Shown here piece after piece: positions 15,412-24,250 of a stretch of DNA of 64,000 nt (positions are counted from its first letter, which is position 1; every line of letters starts with the position of its first letter). Made by a program: the position numbers and the translations under genes. Source of the DNA: Gloeobacter kilaueensis JS1 (GTDB taxonomy: Bacteria; Cyanobacteriota; Cyanobacteriia; Gloeobacterales; Gloeobacteraceae); assembly GCF_000484535.1 (NCBI RefSeq), contig NC_022600.1, forward strand, positions 3,286,001 through 3,350,000, written 5' to 3'. The notes under the pieces are model-generated. The model made no database searches. It worked only from the letters and a program-made list of their open reading frames with translations, and was not told the DNA's origin.

Positions 15412-17784
15412 ATGGTCCTGGGGAAAGATGCATTACTGAACCCTACGCAGCGGCGGGCGGTCGAGCGCTTCAACGGGCCGTTGCTGGTCGTCGCTGGTGC
15501 CGGAAGTGGCAAGACGCGCATTCTCACCTACCGCATCGCTCACCTCATCGAAACCTATCAAGTCGAGCCGGAGCACATTCTGGCGGTCACCTTCACCAAC
15601 AAGGCCGCAGGCGAGATGAAGGAGCGCATCCTGCAGCTTTTTTGCGAGCGGGCGGCCCGCAACCGCACCGGCAGCGCTTACCTCGATCTGAGCGAAGCTG
15701 AGCAGCGCGAGATCGGATCTCGGGTGCGCGCTGAACTGATTCAGCCGCTGTGGGTCGGCACCTTTCATGCCCTGTGCGCCCGGATGTTGCGCTACGACAT
15801 CGACAAGTACACCGGCGAGGGGGGCCAGAGCTGGCAGCGCAACTTTACGATCTTCGACGAGTCGGACGTGCAGGAGATCGTCAAGGAGATCGTCACCAAA
15901 GAACTCAACCTCGACGATCGAATGTATCAGCCGCGCTCGGTGCGCTTTGCGATCAGCGCCGCTAAAAACCGGGGCCTCACAGCCGAGGAATACGCAGCCG
16001 AGGAGGGCAGCCGCCGCGCCCGGACGATCGCAGGAGTCTACGAGCGTTACCAGCAGCAACTGGCGCGCAACAACGCCCTCGACTTCGACGATCTGATCCG
16101 CGTGCCGGTGCAGCTTTTTCGGCAGCGCCCCGAGGTGCTCGACTACTGGCATCGGCGCTTTCATCACATCCTGGTCGATGAGTACCAGGACACCAACCGC
16201 ACCCAGTACGAGCTGATTCGCCTGCTCGCCACCAACAATCGTCCCCGATCGGAGTGGGACTGGCGCGACCGCTCGGTGTTCGTGGTGGGCGACGCCGATC
16301 AGGCAATCTACAGTTTTCGCCAGGCCGACTTTCGGATCTTGATGGATTTTCAGTCCGACTTTGGCGACGGCCAGTCCGACGACAAGACCGAGACGCTGAT
16401 CAAGCTCGAAGAAAACTACCGCTCCTCGGCGACGATCCTCGACATCGCCAACGACCTGATCGCCAACAACGTCGAGCGCATCGACAAGGTTCTGCGCCCC
16501 ACCCGGCCTGCCGGTAAACCGGTCACCCTGCACGAGGCGGAGGACGAAGTGGCCGAGGCCGAGTACATCGTCTCCCAGATGCGGGCGCTCAAAAACAGCG
16601 AAAGCCGCTCCTGGCGCGATTTTGCCGTACTCTATCGAGTCAATGCCCAGTCCCAGCCCATCGAGCAGGCGCTCGCGCGCTGGGGGGTGCCCTACGCGGT
16701 GGTGGGCGGCCTGCGCTTCTACGACCGCCGCGAGATCAAGGACGTTTTAAGTTACCTCAAGGCGATTCACAATCCGGCGGACTCCCTCGCCCTCAAGCGG
16801 GCAATGTCGATTCCGCGCCGGGGGATCGGCAAGACGACCCTCGACAAGCTCGAAGCCGGTGCCGGAATGCTCCAGACTTCACTCTGGGAATTGCTCGCCG
16901 ATCAAAGCAGCATCCAGAATCTGGCGGGGCGGACGAGCGGGCCAATCTTGCAGTTCGTGCGCTTTATCGGTCGGATGCAGGAGCTGGCTGCCACCGGCAG
17001 CGTCTCGCAGTTGCTCGACACCGTGCTTGAGGAATCCGGCTACGTGCGGATGCTTCAAGAAGAAGGCAGCGAGGAGGCCGAAAATCGCCTCGAAAACGTC
17101 CTCGAGTTGCGCTCGGTGGCCCAGCGCTTCGAAGAAGAAAACGACGATCCGGCTGCCGCTACCCTCGAAGCGTTTCTGGCCAACGTTTCGCTCGCCTCGG
17201 ACCTCGATAGCCTCGATGAGAGCGCCGATCATATTTCGCTGATGACCCTGCACGCCGCCAAGGGGCTCGAATTTCCGGTCGTCTTTCTGTGCGGCCTCGA
17301 GGACGGTCTTTTTCCCCATTTTCGGGCGATTCAAGACGGCGACAGCGCCGCCATCGAGGAGGAGCGGCGGCTCTGTTACGTCGGGATCACCCGCGCCAAA
17401 GAACACCTGTTTTTAAGCTATGCCCAGGCGCGCAGGCTCTACGGCGACCGCCAGAGCGCCATCGCCTCGCAGTTTCTCAAAGAACTGCCCGCCGACAAGC
17501 TGGCTGGATCCAAGCTGCGCAAGGGTTTCACGCCGGGTGGGCGCACCCGCGCCCAGGCCCAACTTTCTGCTACCAGGCCCGCCGCCGCTCCTGCTCCTAC
17601 CCGCCGCAAGCAACCGGCCCAGTCCTGGGCGGTGGGTGACAGGGTCGAACACGAACAATTTGGCCCAGGCCAGGTAACCCACGTTTTAGGAGAAGGAGCC
17701 AGACAGTACCTGGCCATCAGCTTTCCCGGCCAGGGCAAGAAGATCATCGACCCGCGCCTCGCGGTGCTGCGCAAGGTGGAGTGA
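15412..17784 (+). CDS. pcrA: UvrD/PcrA-type ATP-dependent DNA helicase
   Basis: This 790-residue superfamily 1A 3'-5' helicase functions in nucleotide excision repair and removal of recombinases. Motifs in order: Q-motif LNPTQRRAV; Walker A VAGAGSGKTRILTYR (near residue 30); Walker B HILVDEYQDTNRTQ; motif III GDADQAIYSFRQAD; motif V LMTLHAAKGLEFPVVFL; motif VI RRLCYVGITRAKEHL. The C-terminus (about residue 738 on) is the PcrA Tudor-like domain that binds RNA polymerase (SWAVGDRVEHEQFGPGQVTH), after a Pro/Ala-rich linker. GAGG nine bases before the ATG supports the start. It is divergent from pipX. Confidence 0.96.
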   Translation: MVLGKDALLNPTQRRAVERFNGPLLVVAGAGSGKTRILTYRIAHLIETYQVEPEHILAVTFTNKAAGEMKERILQLFCERAARNRTGSAYLDLSEAEQREIGSRVRAELIQPLWVGTFHALCARMLRYDIDKYTGEGGQSWQRNFTIFDESDVQEIVKEIVTKELNLDDRMYQPRSVRFAISAAKNRGLTAEEYAAEEGSRRARTIAGVYERYQQQLARNNALDFDDLIRVPVQLFRQRPEVLDYWHRRFHHILVDEYQDTNRTQYELIRLLATNNRPRSEWDWRDRSVFVVGDADQAIYSFRQADFRILMDFQSDFGDGQSDDKTETLIKLEENYRSSATILDIANDLIANNVERIDKVLRPTRPAGKPVTLHEAEDEVAEAEYIVSQMRALKNSESRSWRDFAVLYRVNAQSQPIEQALARWGVPYAVVGGLRFYDRREIKDVLSYLKAIHNPADSLALKRAMSIPRRGIGKTTLDKLEAGAGMLQTSLWELLADQSSIQNLAGRTSGPILQFVRFIGRMQELAATGSVSQLLDTVLEESGYVRMLQEEGSEEAENRLENVLELRSVAQRFEEENDDPAAATLEAFLANVSLASDLDSLDESADHISLMTLHAAKGLEFPVVFLCGLEDGLFPHFRAIQDGDSAAIEEERRLCYVGITRAKEHLFLSYAQARRLYGDRQSAIASQFLKELPADKLAGSKLRKGFTPGGRTRAQAQLSATRPAAAPAPTRRKQPAQSWAVGDRVEHEQFGPGQVTHVLGEGARQYLAISFPGQGKKIIDPRLAVLRKVE

Positions 17785-17828
17785 CGCTGGACTTGCCTTG
17801 ATCCATGTGGCCGATGGCCAGATACTCG

Positions 17829-18143
17829 CTAGTCGTAGTAGGGTGAGCGCATGTCGCGGCTCGCTTCTTCTACTACCTCGCCGTCGAAGATCTTGGTGGT
17901 AAAGCTCACGCCAAGCTGCCGCGCTTCGCGGGCAAAGAAGCCATCGGCAAACGCTCTGGCGTTTTCGAGGGAATCGAATTCGTAGAAGCCGCCGACGGAG
18001 TTGGAATGGATGCCGCTCAGCCAGGTCTTTTTGAGCAAGCCTTTTTCCTTTTTCATCTCGGGGTTGAGCAGCTGCCAGTTGACCTCGCTAAAAGGCTTCG
18101 ACGCCTGAAGCTCGGTGTAGAGAAACACTTTGTTCGGACTCAT
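17829..18143 (-). CDS. YdhR-like small monooxygenase-family protein
   Basis: The 104-residue protein fits the YdhR family, small ferredoxin-like alpha/beta-barrel dimers annotated as putative monooxygenases. Recognisable parts are WLSGIHSNSVGGFYEFDSLE (about 41-60) and NARAFADGFFAREARQLGVS. The family's reaction is not well defined. The gene is divergent from a TetR regulator, and three palindromes lie in the 160-bp gap, so it is probably the regulated target. The function is inferred from family and context only. Confidence 0.75.
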   Translation of the reverse strand: MSPNKVFLYTELQASKPFSEVNWQLLNPEMKKEKGLLKKTWLSGIHSNSVGGFYEFDSLENARAFADGFFAREARQLGVSFTTKIFDGEVVEEASRDMRSPYYD

Positions 18144-18225
18144 CGCCTGTCTCCTGGTAAGTATGGGACTGGCCGGTCATCTTCGCCGGCGGCGGACCCG
18201 TTTGGACACTCATTAATATCACGAG

Positions 18226-18286
18226 CGTTATATAACGGTAAGATAACTGTCGTTATCCTGTCAAGGATAATCTAGCGATCGTTATC
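18226..18286. promoter_or_regulatory. Three tandem GTTAT-type palindromes between ydhR-like and tetR genes
   Basis: CGTTATATAACG (18226-18237) is a perfect palindrome. GATAAC-TGTC-GTTATC (18242-18257) is a second. GATAA (18266-18270) and TTATC (18282-18286) form a third, with an 11-base spacer holding the further palindromic core CGATCG. All share a GTTAT half-site. This is the expected form of a TetR operator array covering both divergent promoters. The ligand of the regulator is unknown. Confidence 0.6.
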
Positions 18287-18304
18287 TAATTGAGGGGATA
18301 GAAG

Positions 18305-18901
18305 GTGCGCTACGCCACTGGACACAAGCAAAAGACCAGGCTGCGGATTCTGGAGGCGGCGGGCCGCTGCTTCCGGTTGCGCGGTTACGAGGGTACGGGT
18401 GTGGACGCTCTCGCCCAGGAGGCCGGAGTCACTTCGGGCGCTTTCTATGGCCACTTTCGCTCGAAGACGGAGGCTTTTTCGGAGGCGGTGGTCGGTGGCC
18501 TCGGGCAGCTAAAAAGTGGAATCGAAGCGTTTCGGCAGGCTCACGGTCAAGGCTGGGTTGCCCCTTTTGCGCAGTTCTATTTCAGCAGCAAGCGCAAGTG
18601 TGATTTGAGCGAAGGGTGCGCCCTGCCGAGCCTTTCACCCGAAGTGGGCCGCTCCGGCTCTCAGGTACGCACGGCTTATCAAGGCGAGCTTCTGCGCATC
18701 GCCGAGACGATCGAAGCCGGTCTATCCGGCGATGCGAGTGAGCGGCGCTCCGACACCTGGGTGCTCCTTGCCCTGCTCGCTGGAGGCACGATGCTGGCGC
18801 GGGCAGTGCAGGAGGAGGCTATAGCCGACGAGATCGCAGCCGCCGTCCAGGAAGCGACGGAGGCGGTTGCTGCAGGCAGGCTGGGCCGGGAACCGTCTTG
18901 A
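18305..18901 (+). CDS. TetR/AcrR-family transcriptional repressor
   Basis: The 198-residue protein has an N-terminal TetR DNA-binding domain (TRLRILEAAGRCFRLRGYEG, then VDALAQEAGVTSGAFYGHFR, about residues 11-52). A C-terminal helical ligand domain follows, with the GCALPSLSPEV segment typical of the subgroup that carries a TetR_C domain. It starts at GTG 18305. The adjacent GTTAT palindromes are the probable binding sites, and the divergent YdhR-like gene the probable target. The gene ends 15 bp before the end of the convergent corA gene. Confidence 0.92.
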   Translation: MRYATGHKQKTRLRILEAAGRCFRLRGYEGTGVDALAQEAGVTSGAFYGHFRSKTEAFSEAVVGGLGQLKSGIEAFRQAHGQGWVAPFAQFYFSSKRKCDLSEGCALPSLSPEVGRSGSQVRTAYQGELLRIAETIEAGLSGDASERRSDTWVLLALLAGGTMLARAVQEEAIADEIAAAVQEATEAVAAGRLGREPS

Positions 18902-18915
18902 TGCGCGTCGGTCCC

Positions 18916-20118
18916 TCAGCGCCTCTCGTCCCGGACGCCCGAGAGGTTTTCAAACCAGCCCCGCCGCCAGAAGTAGATAACCAGGCCAGAGGCGACGGCG
19001 AGCATGACGAGGAGGCAGATCGGATAGCCCCAGTACCAGTTCAATTCCGGCATGTTCCAGGGAGACTTCTCGGCGTTGAAGTTCATGCCGTAGACCCCGG
19101 CAATGAAGGTAAGGGGAATAAAGATCACCGAGATTACCGTCAGCGTCTTCATCACCTCGTTCATCCGGTTGCTCACCGAGGACATGTACACGTCCATCAG
19201 GCTCGAAGCCACTTCCCGGTAGGTCTCGACAATATCGAGAATCTGGATCGCGTGGTCGTAGCAGTCGCGCAGGTAGACGCGCACCTCGTCGCGGATGAGC
19301 GGGTTGCCGTCGCGGATGAGGGAGTTGATCACGTCGCGCTGGGGCCAGATGGCGCGCCGCAGGCTCAACAGTTCGCGCTTGAGCTTGTGGATGCGCTCGA
19401 TCGTGCTGCGGGTCGGATTTTCGACTACTTCCTCTTCAAGTTCTTCGATCCGCTCGCCGTAATCCTCGAGCACCGGAAAGAAGCCGTCGATGATCGCATC
19501 GAGCAGGGTGTAGGCGAGGTAATCGGCCTGCTGGTCGCGGATGATCCCCTTGGCGGTGCGAATGCGGTCGCGCACGGGGTTGAACACGTCGATCTGGGGT
19601 TCTTCCTGGACGGTGAGCAGATAATGCTTGCCCAGAATAAAGCTCACCTGTTCGCTGATGAAGCCCGATTCTTCGTTGGAGCGGGGACAGACCATGCGGG
19701 CGATGATGAGAAGCTGGTCCTTGTACTCCTCGACTTTTGGCCGCTGCGGCACGTTGACCACATCTTCGAGCACCAGCGGATGGAGGTTGAATACCTGGCC
19801 CACCCGGCGCAGAATATCTTCGCTCCCTAGGCCGCGCACGTCCACCCACGAGACAGAGGCACTGTCGAGGTAAGGGGCAATTTCTTCGGGGGTCGCTACC
19901 TTCTTGCAGGTGGCCTGCTCGCCCGCGTAGTCGATCACCACCAGTTCCGGAACCGCCGCATCCTCGTCGATGCTGAGGGTTCCAGGCAGATCGCCCGGCT
20001 CGCCATAAAAATAATCGACGTAGGACTCGTCGTCCTCGTTCTCGTCTACCTCCGCTTTTTGTTCGTCCTTGTCGCGATCGCTCATCTGTTCGACAGGTTC
20101 ATGCTCGAAGTTGCGCAT
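18916..20118 (-). CDS. corA: CorA-family magnesium/cobalt transporter
   Basis: The 400-residue protein has a long acidic N-terminus (E/D-rich, about residues 1-50) and a CorA cytoplasmic funnel domain (HPLVLEDVVNVPQRPKVEEY near residue 115). The long helix region follows (residues about 210-330), then two C-terminal membrane helices. The signature selectivity motif YGMNF lies in AGVYGMNFNAEK at the end of TM1, and a positively charged tail follows TM2. It forms a homopentameric Mg2+ channel in the inner membrane. The unusually acidic N-terminal extension may be a Mg2+-sensing addition (inference). A second ATG at codon 12 is a possible start. Confidence 0.95.
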   Translation of the reverse strand: MRNFEHEPVEQMSDRDKDEQKAEVDENEDDESYVDYFYGEPGDLPGTLSIDEDAAVPELVVIDYAGEQATCKKVATPEEIAPYLDSASVSWVDVRGLGSEDILRRVGQVFNLHPLVLEDVVNVPQRPKVEEYKDQLLIIARMVCPRSNEESGFISEQVSFILGKHYLLTVQEEPQIDVFNPVRDRIRTAKGIIRDQQADYLAYTLLDAIIDGFFPVLEDYGERIEELEEEVVENPTRSTIERIHKLKRELLSLRRAIWPQRDVINSLIRDGNPLIRDEVRVYLRDCYDHAIQILDIVETYREVASSLMDVYMSSVSNRMNEVMKTLTVISVIFIPLTFIAGVYGMNFNAEKSPWNMPELNWYWGYPICLLVMLAVASGLVIYFWRRGWFENLSGVRDERR

Positions 20119-20246
20119 GGCCGACCGCCTCGGCTATCTATTGCTTAGATTCTAGGCCGGGTTGGGACCTCAAAGCTGCACCACAGGAGAGAAGACGGCG
20201 GGGCGACTCATAATAGTGTCAATTGGCCACTCTTAGATTCCGAAGC

Positions 20247-20603
20247 ATGAAAGTGCCCTATGCTGAGCGAGCCTTTGTGGATATGAACAAGCTCATCGGT
20301 TATTGCTTAAATCCTCAGCATTCACGGGGCAGGCATAAAGCGCGGGTTTTTGCAGCAGCTCTTGGACTGACCGCAGAAGCTGCCGCAGAGTTGCGAGATG
20401 CATTGCTTGCAGCAGTTTGCAGCTGTGAGTCAGCGCCCGCTGAAGTTGATCAGTATGGGCAGCGCTACACCGTGGACTTTTTGCTGCGACGGGGGCGACA
20501 GGCAGCAAAGATTCGTAGCGCGTGGATTATTCTGCATGAAGAAGACTATCCCAAGTTGATTAGCTGCTATGTCATGAGGGAGCAGGACGATGAAGCTACT
20601 TGA
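20247..20603 (+). CDS. DUF6883 domain protein, possible toxin-like partner
   Basis: The 118-residue product matches the DUF6883 pattern: an initial PYAERAFVDMNKLIGYCLNP, then HSRGRHKARVFAAALGL, and a C-terminal IRSAWIILHEEDYPKLISCY strand. The domain has no established function but repeatedly occurs next to DUF4926, as here, in an overlapping two-gene unit reminiscent of toxin-antitoxin modules. I chose the ATG at 20247 over an upstream TTG at 20223; neither has a good ribosome-binding site. It overlaps the next gene by 14 bp. Confidence 0.72.
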   Translation: MKVPYAERAFVDMNKLIGYCLNPQHSRGRHKARVFAAALGLTAEAAAELRDALLAAVCSCESAPAEVDQYGQRYTVDFLLRRGRQAAKIRSAWIILHEEDYPKLISCYVMREQDDEAT

Positions 20604-20793
20604 TACTGTTGCTTTACTGGAAGATCTGCCGGAACGCAAGCTGTACCGGGGGCAGGTAGGAACACTTGTCGAAGAACTGGCTCCTGGCGTGTACGAGGTG
20701 GAATTTAGCGACGACGAGGGCCGGACCTATGCCTCACTTGCGCTACAGCTCGAACAGTTGCTGATCTTGCACCACAAGCCCTTTGCCGCCTGA
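20590..20793 (+). CDS. DUF4926 domain protein, partner of the DUF6883 gene
   Basis: The 67-residue protein is a small SH3-like beta domain: LDTVALLEDLPERKLYRGQVG followed by YEVEFSDDEGRTYASLAL. It starts at an ATG inside the end of the upstream gene, behind GGGAGCAGGACG, so translation is coupled. The conserved DUF6883-DUF4926 pairing suggests that the two products act together, perhaps as an inhibitor pair, but there is no direct evidence here. Confidence 0.75.
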   Translation: MKLLDTVALLEDLPERKLYRGQVGTLVEELAPGVYEVEFSDDEGRTYASLALQLEQLLILHHKPFAA

Positions 20794-20842
20794 GATTGTC
20801 GTTGGACATGAGTCACAGCAGCAGGTCCAATTTAAGCAAGAC

Positions 20843-21400
20843 TCAAGTTACTTTTTTCTCGACACCGAAGCCAACCAGTTCCAGATCCTGTAGGGGCAGA
20901 TTCTCAAGAACGTTGCGCCGAAAGTTCTGGATCTGACGGATGCGCAGTTCGGGGTTGACCAGGGTAATCGAATCGACCGAGACCACCCGCGTGTAGCGGG
21001 TGATCATCCGCAGTTCGGCCCGCTCGGGGTCGTAGCGAAAGTGAGAAATCATCGGGCGGGATTCTTCGTAGGCGCGATCGCGTAGATAATCGCCCTCGAT
21101 GATGCCGTCCTCACTGGTATGGGTAGGTACGAAGAGAATATTCAGATCCATCGCCACCGCCTCCCCCCGGTCGGAGAGGGTATCGAAGGCCAGAAAAAAG
21201 CCGTAGAGCGGTCCTGTCACCTCGCTGGGGCGGTTATTGTCCGCCAGTACCTTTTGTCTGCGATCCGCCGTCAGCTCCTGGATGTCGTAGTTGGTGTGGG
21301 AGCGCTCCACCCGGCCTTCCGGGTCACTCAGGTAGTGATAGGTCCGCTCGATCGACCACTTGCCCAGACAGGCATCAAAGAATGCCTCGATCGAAGTCAT
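20843..21400 (-). CDS. CpcS/CpeS-type phycobiliprotein chromophore lyase
   Basis: The 185-residue protein belongs to the lipocalin-like CpcS/CpeS lyases that attach bilins to cysteines of phycobiliproteins. It starts with the family pattern IEAFFDACLGKWSIERTYHY. It continues through SHTNYDIQEL and GIIEGDYLRDRAYEESRPMI, and the beta-barrel strand RAELRMITRYTRVVSVDSIT. The ATG at 21400 has an excellent GGGAGGCGG and is preferred over a 10-codon longer frame. No phycobilisome structural gene is in the window, so I cannot say which subunit it serves. Confidence 0.88.
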   Translation of the reverse strand: MTSIEAFFDACLGKWSIERTYHYLSDPEGRVERSHTNYDIQELTADRRQKVLADNNRPSEVTGPLYGFFLAFDTLSDRGEAVAMDLNILFVPTHTSEDGIIEGDYLRDRAYEESRPMISHFRYDPERAELRMITRYTRVVSVDSITLVNPELRIRQIQNFRRNVLENLPLQDLELVGFGVEKKVT

Positions 21401-21446
21401 CGCACCGCCTCCCAGCCATCTGCCGCCCATTGTAAAAGAACGCCCT

Positions 21447-23408
21447 TCAGCCGTCGCGCAGTTTTTCGAGCACGGATCGATCTTCGAGGGTAGAAGTGTC
21501 GCCGGTGAGTTCTACCCCGGCGGCCAGAGATCGCAGCAATCGACGCATGATCTTGCCGGAGCGGGTCTTAGGCAGCGCCTCGGCGTAGCGAATCTCCTCG
21601 GGCCGGGCGAGGGCTCCGATTTCTTTGACGACGTGGGCGCGCAGTTCATCGAGTAACGGTGCGGTCTGCTCTACGCCCGCTTCGACGGTGACGAAGGCGA
21701 CGATCGCCTCGCCTTTGATGTCGTCGGGCCTGCCCACTACCGCCGCCTCGGCTACCGCCGGGTGTGAGACGAGGGCCGATTCGATCTCCATCGTGCCCAG
21801 GCGATGGCCGCTCACACTGATCACATCGTCCACGCGGCCCATCACCCAGAAGTAACCGTCCGCGTCGCGGCGGGCCCCGTCACCGGCGAAGTAGACGTGG
21901 GGCACCTGGCCCCAGTAGTTCTGGCGGTAGCGCTCCGGATCGCCGTAGACCGTGCGCAGCATCGAGGGCCAGGGCTTGCGGATCACCAGATAGCCGCCCT
22001 CGTTAGCCTCGCAGCTGTTGCCCTCGCGGTCCACCACATCGGCGACGATGCCCGGAAAGGGCAGGGTGGCCGAGCCGGGTTTGGTGGTGGTCGCTCCCGG
22101 CAGGGGGGTAATCATGATCCCGCCGGTCTCGGTCTGCCACCACGTATCGCAGATCGGGCAGCGCTCGCCACCGATTACCCGGTGGTACCAGATCCAGGCT
22201 TCGGGATTGATGGGTTCCCCTACGGTGGCAAGCAGGCGCAGGGAACCCAGATCGTGCCGCTTGGGCCACTCGTCGCCCCACTTGATAAAGGTGCGGATCG
22301 CAGTTGGGGCCGTGTAGAAGATCGTGATCCGGTGCTTTTCGATCATCTGCCAGAAGCGTCCGGGATCGGGCTGGTTGGGAGCGCCCTCGTACAAAAAGGT
22401 CGTCGCCCCATTGGAAAGCGGGCCATAGACGACGTAGGAGTGGCCGGTGATCCAGCCTACATCGGCGGTACACCAGTAGACGTCCTCGTCGCGCAGATCG
22501 AAGATCCACTTGCTCGTGATGTGGCTGTAGAGGTTGTAACCGGCGGTCGTATGCACCACGCCCTTCGGCTTGCCGGTGGTACCGCTGGTGTAGAGAATAA
22601 AGAGCACATCTTCAGAATCGAGGGCTTCGGCTGGGCAATCGCTACTGTGCCTGGCGACCAGTTCGTTCCACCAGAGGTCGCGCCCCGGCTGCATCGCCAC
22701 CTCCTGTCCCGTGCGCCTAAGACAGACGATGTGCTGAACGCTCGTCGCCTGGGCCACCGCTTCATCGACGCGCGGCTTGAGGGCGACGATCGCCCCTTTA
22801 CGAAAACCGCCGTCGGCGGTAACGACAACTTTTGCTCTGGCGTCGTTGAGCCGGTCGCGCACCGCCTCGCCCGAAAAGCCGCCAAAGATAACCGTATGGG
22901 GCGCGCCGATGCGGGCACAGGCGAGCATGGCGATCGCCGCCTCGGGCACCAGGGGCATGTAGATGGCGACGACATCGCCCCTGCCCACCCCGAGGGACTT
23001 GAGGGCGTTGGCAAAGCGACAGACCTCGGCGTGCAACTGGGCATAACTGAGGGCGCGCACCTCCCCCGGCTCGCCTTCCCAGAGAATCGCCGTCTTGTCG
23101 CCGCGCTCTGGAAGGTGCCGATCGAGGCAGTTGTAGGACAAGTTGATCTTGCCGCCTACGAACCAGCGGGCAAAGGGCTCCTGCCAGTCGAGTACCTGCT
23201 GCCAGGGAGCAAACCAGTGCAATTCTTTTTGGGCCAGATCGGCCCAGAACGCCTCGGGATCGGCTACCGAGCGAGCATAGAGCTGCTGGTAGGCAGCAAA
23301 ATCGCCGATCCAGGCACGCTCGCCAAAACCCGCCGGTGGCTTGAAGCGTCGCTCCTCCTGCAGGATCGACTCGATCTCGATCGCCCGGTGGCCTGGCTCG
23401 CTCGCCAC
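21447..23408 (-). CDS. acs: Acetyl-CoA synthetase (AMP-forming)
   Basis: This 653-residue ANL-superfamily ligase converts acetate, ATP and CoA to acetyl-CoA. Motifs in order: [17 protein letters not shown] in the N-terminal segment; the P-loop [19 protein letters not shown]; the substrate/nucleotide motif [11 protein letters not shown]; the hinge region [17 protein letters not shown]; and the C-terminal catalytic lysine in [15 protein letters not shown], the residue acetylated in regulated homologues. The GTG start lies 2 bp downstream of the rpsT stop and is preceded by GGCAGG, so the two genes are probably co-transcribed. Activity could also cover propionate. Confidence 0.95.
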   Translation of the reverse strand: MASEPGHRAIEIESILQEERRFKPPAGFGERAWIGDFAAYQQLYARSVADPEAFWADLAQKELHWFAPWQQVLDWQEPFARWFVGGKINLSYNCLDRHLPERGDKTAILWEGEPGEVRALSYAQLHAEVCRFANALKSLGVGRGDVVAIYMPLVPEAAIAMLACARIGAPHTVIFGGFSGEAVRDRLNDARAKVVVTADGGFRKGAIVALKPRVDEAVAQATSVQHIVCLRRTGQEVAMQPGRDLWWNELVARHSSDCPAEALDSEDVLFILYTSGTTGKPKGVVHTTAGYNLYSHITSKWIFDLRDEDVYWCTADVGWITGHSYVVYGPLSNGATTFLYEGAPNQPDPGRFWQMIEKHRITIFYTAPTAIRTFIKWGDEWPKRHDLGSLRLLATVGEPINPEAWIWYHRVIGGERCPICDTWWQTETGGIMITPLPGATTTKPGSATLPFPGIVADVVDREGNSCEANEGGYLVIRKPWPSMLRTVYGDPERYRQNYWGQVPHVYFAGDGARRDADGYFWVMGRVDDVISVSGHRLGTMEIESALVSHPAVAEAAVVGRPDDIKGEAIVAFVTVEAGVEQTAPLLDELRAHVVKEIGALARPEEIRYAEALPKTRSGKIMRRLLRSLAAGVELTGDTSTLEDRSVLEKLRDG

Positions 23409-23410
23409 CG

Positions 23411-23719
23411 CTAACCTGCCTTGGCTTGAACCTTATCCAGGGCGGCGCGCAGAGCGGCGCTGAGGCGGGCTTTTTTGCGCGCACCGTTGTTGAGGTGAAT
23501 CACCCCGACTTTTACCGCCTTGTCGATGCGGCTGAACGCCTGGCTCAGGTAGTCCTGGACCTCGGCCAACACCTCGTCGGAGGGCGACTGTGTGTACTCG
23601 CCCAGGCGGGTCAAAAACTTTTTGCTGAGGGTGCGGATCGTCGATTTGTAGGTGACGTTGCGCTGGCGATTGCGCTCGGCCACATCGACGCGCTTGATCG
23701 CAGATTTGATATTGGGCAC
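23411..23719 (-). CDS. rpsT: 30S ribosomal protein S20
   Basis: The 102-residue basic, helical protein starts [21 protein letters not shown]-like and continues with [12 protein letters not shown] and a C-terminal [17 protein letters not shown], diagnostic of S20. It binds 16S rRNA early in 30S assembly. I chose the GTG at 23719, preceded by AGGAAG. The 23-codon longer frame extends into the leader and lacks similarity to S20. It is slightly longer than the roughly 87 residues of E. coli S20, as is common in cyanobacteria. Confidence 0.95.
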   Translation of the reverse strand: MPNIKSAIKRVDVAERNRQRNVTYKSTIRTLSKKFLTRLGEYTQSPSDEVLAEVQDYLSQAFSRIDKAVKVGVIHLNNGARKKARLSAALRAALDKVQAKAG

Positions 23720-23861
23720 GGTTTTGTCTTCCTGGCAATAGCTTCGGCAGCCTACGATTATAGGCCAGATTGCGCCCGTTTGTGACAAGTTCTTGCACTT
23801 CTAAAGCCAGTTGGAGGTGGGCGGATATACTGGCCTGTGCCGAACAAAGAGATGATATTCG

Positions 23862-24131
23862 ATGGAATTAGAGGCCCTACAGACGAAGCGTGAGCTCCTC
23901 TACCGCGAAGCCAGAGAAATTCATCAGCAGCGCCTTGTCATCGATCGCAACCTGCGTTGGGTTACCGGTACCGATCCGATGGCCTGCCAGCGCCGTTCTC
24001 TTTTACAGAGTGAGTTCGACGATCTGACAATTCATCTGCGGGCGCTCTCGGCACAGATTCGCTCCCTCAGCCAACAGATCGACCGCCGTCTGGCCCGCTC
24101 CGAAGTCTGGAAAAACGAAAATTCCGGCTGA
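23862..24131 (+). CDS. Small coiled-coil hypothetical protein
   Basis: The 89-residue protein is charged and almost wholly helical, with heptad-like segments at about 1-30 (MELEALQTKRELLYREAREI) and 50-82. It has no signal peptide or membrane segment. I do not recognise a family. It lies between divergent rpsT and the downstream PBP gene. The ATG is plausible but the ribosome-binding site is weak. Confidence 0.55.
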   Translation: MELEALQTKRELLYREAREIHQQRLVIDRNLRWVTGTDPMACQRRSLLQSEFDDLTIHLRALSAQIRSLSQQIDRRLARSEVWKNENSG

Positions 24132-24250
24132 GGTGCTGCGGCTGCTCGCGCGTGCGAGTCTTACCGTGCGGCGCAGCAGGTACCCTTAAGCTTCGATCAT
24201 CTCCGCCTACAGTGGAAGAATCTGTTCCCTACCGGAGCTTGGGTGCGAGG

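Noticed and set aside
21804-23414. 536-codon open frame antisense to acs
   Set aside because: The acs frame contains every family motif in order; the antisense frame has none.
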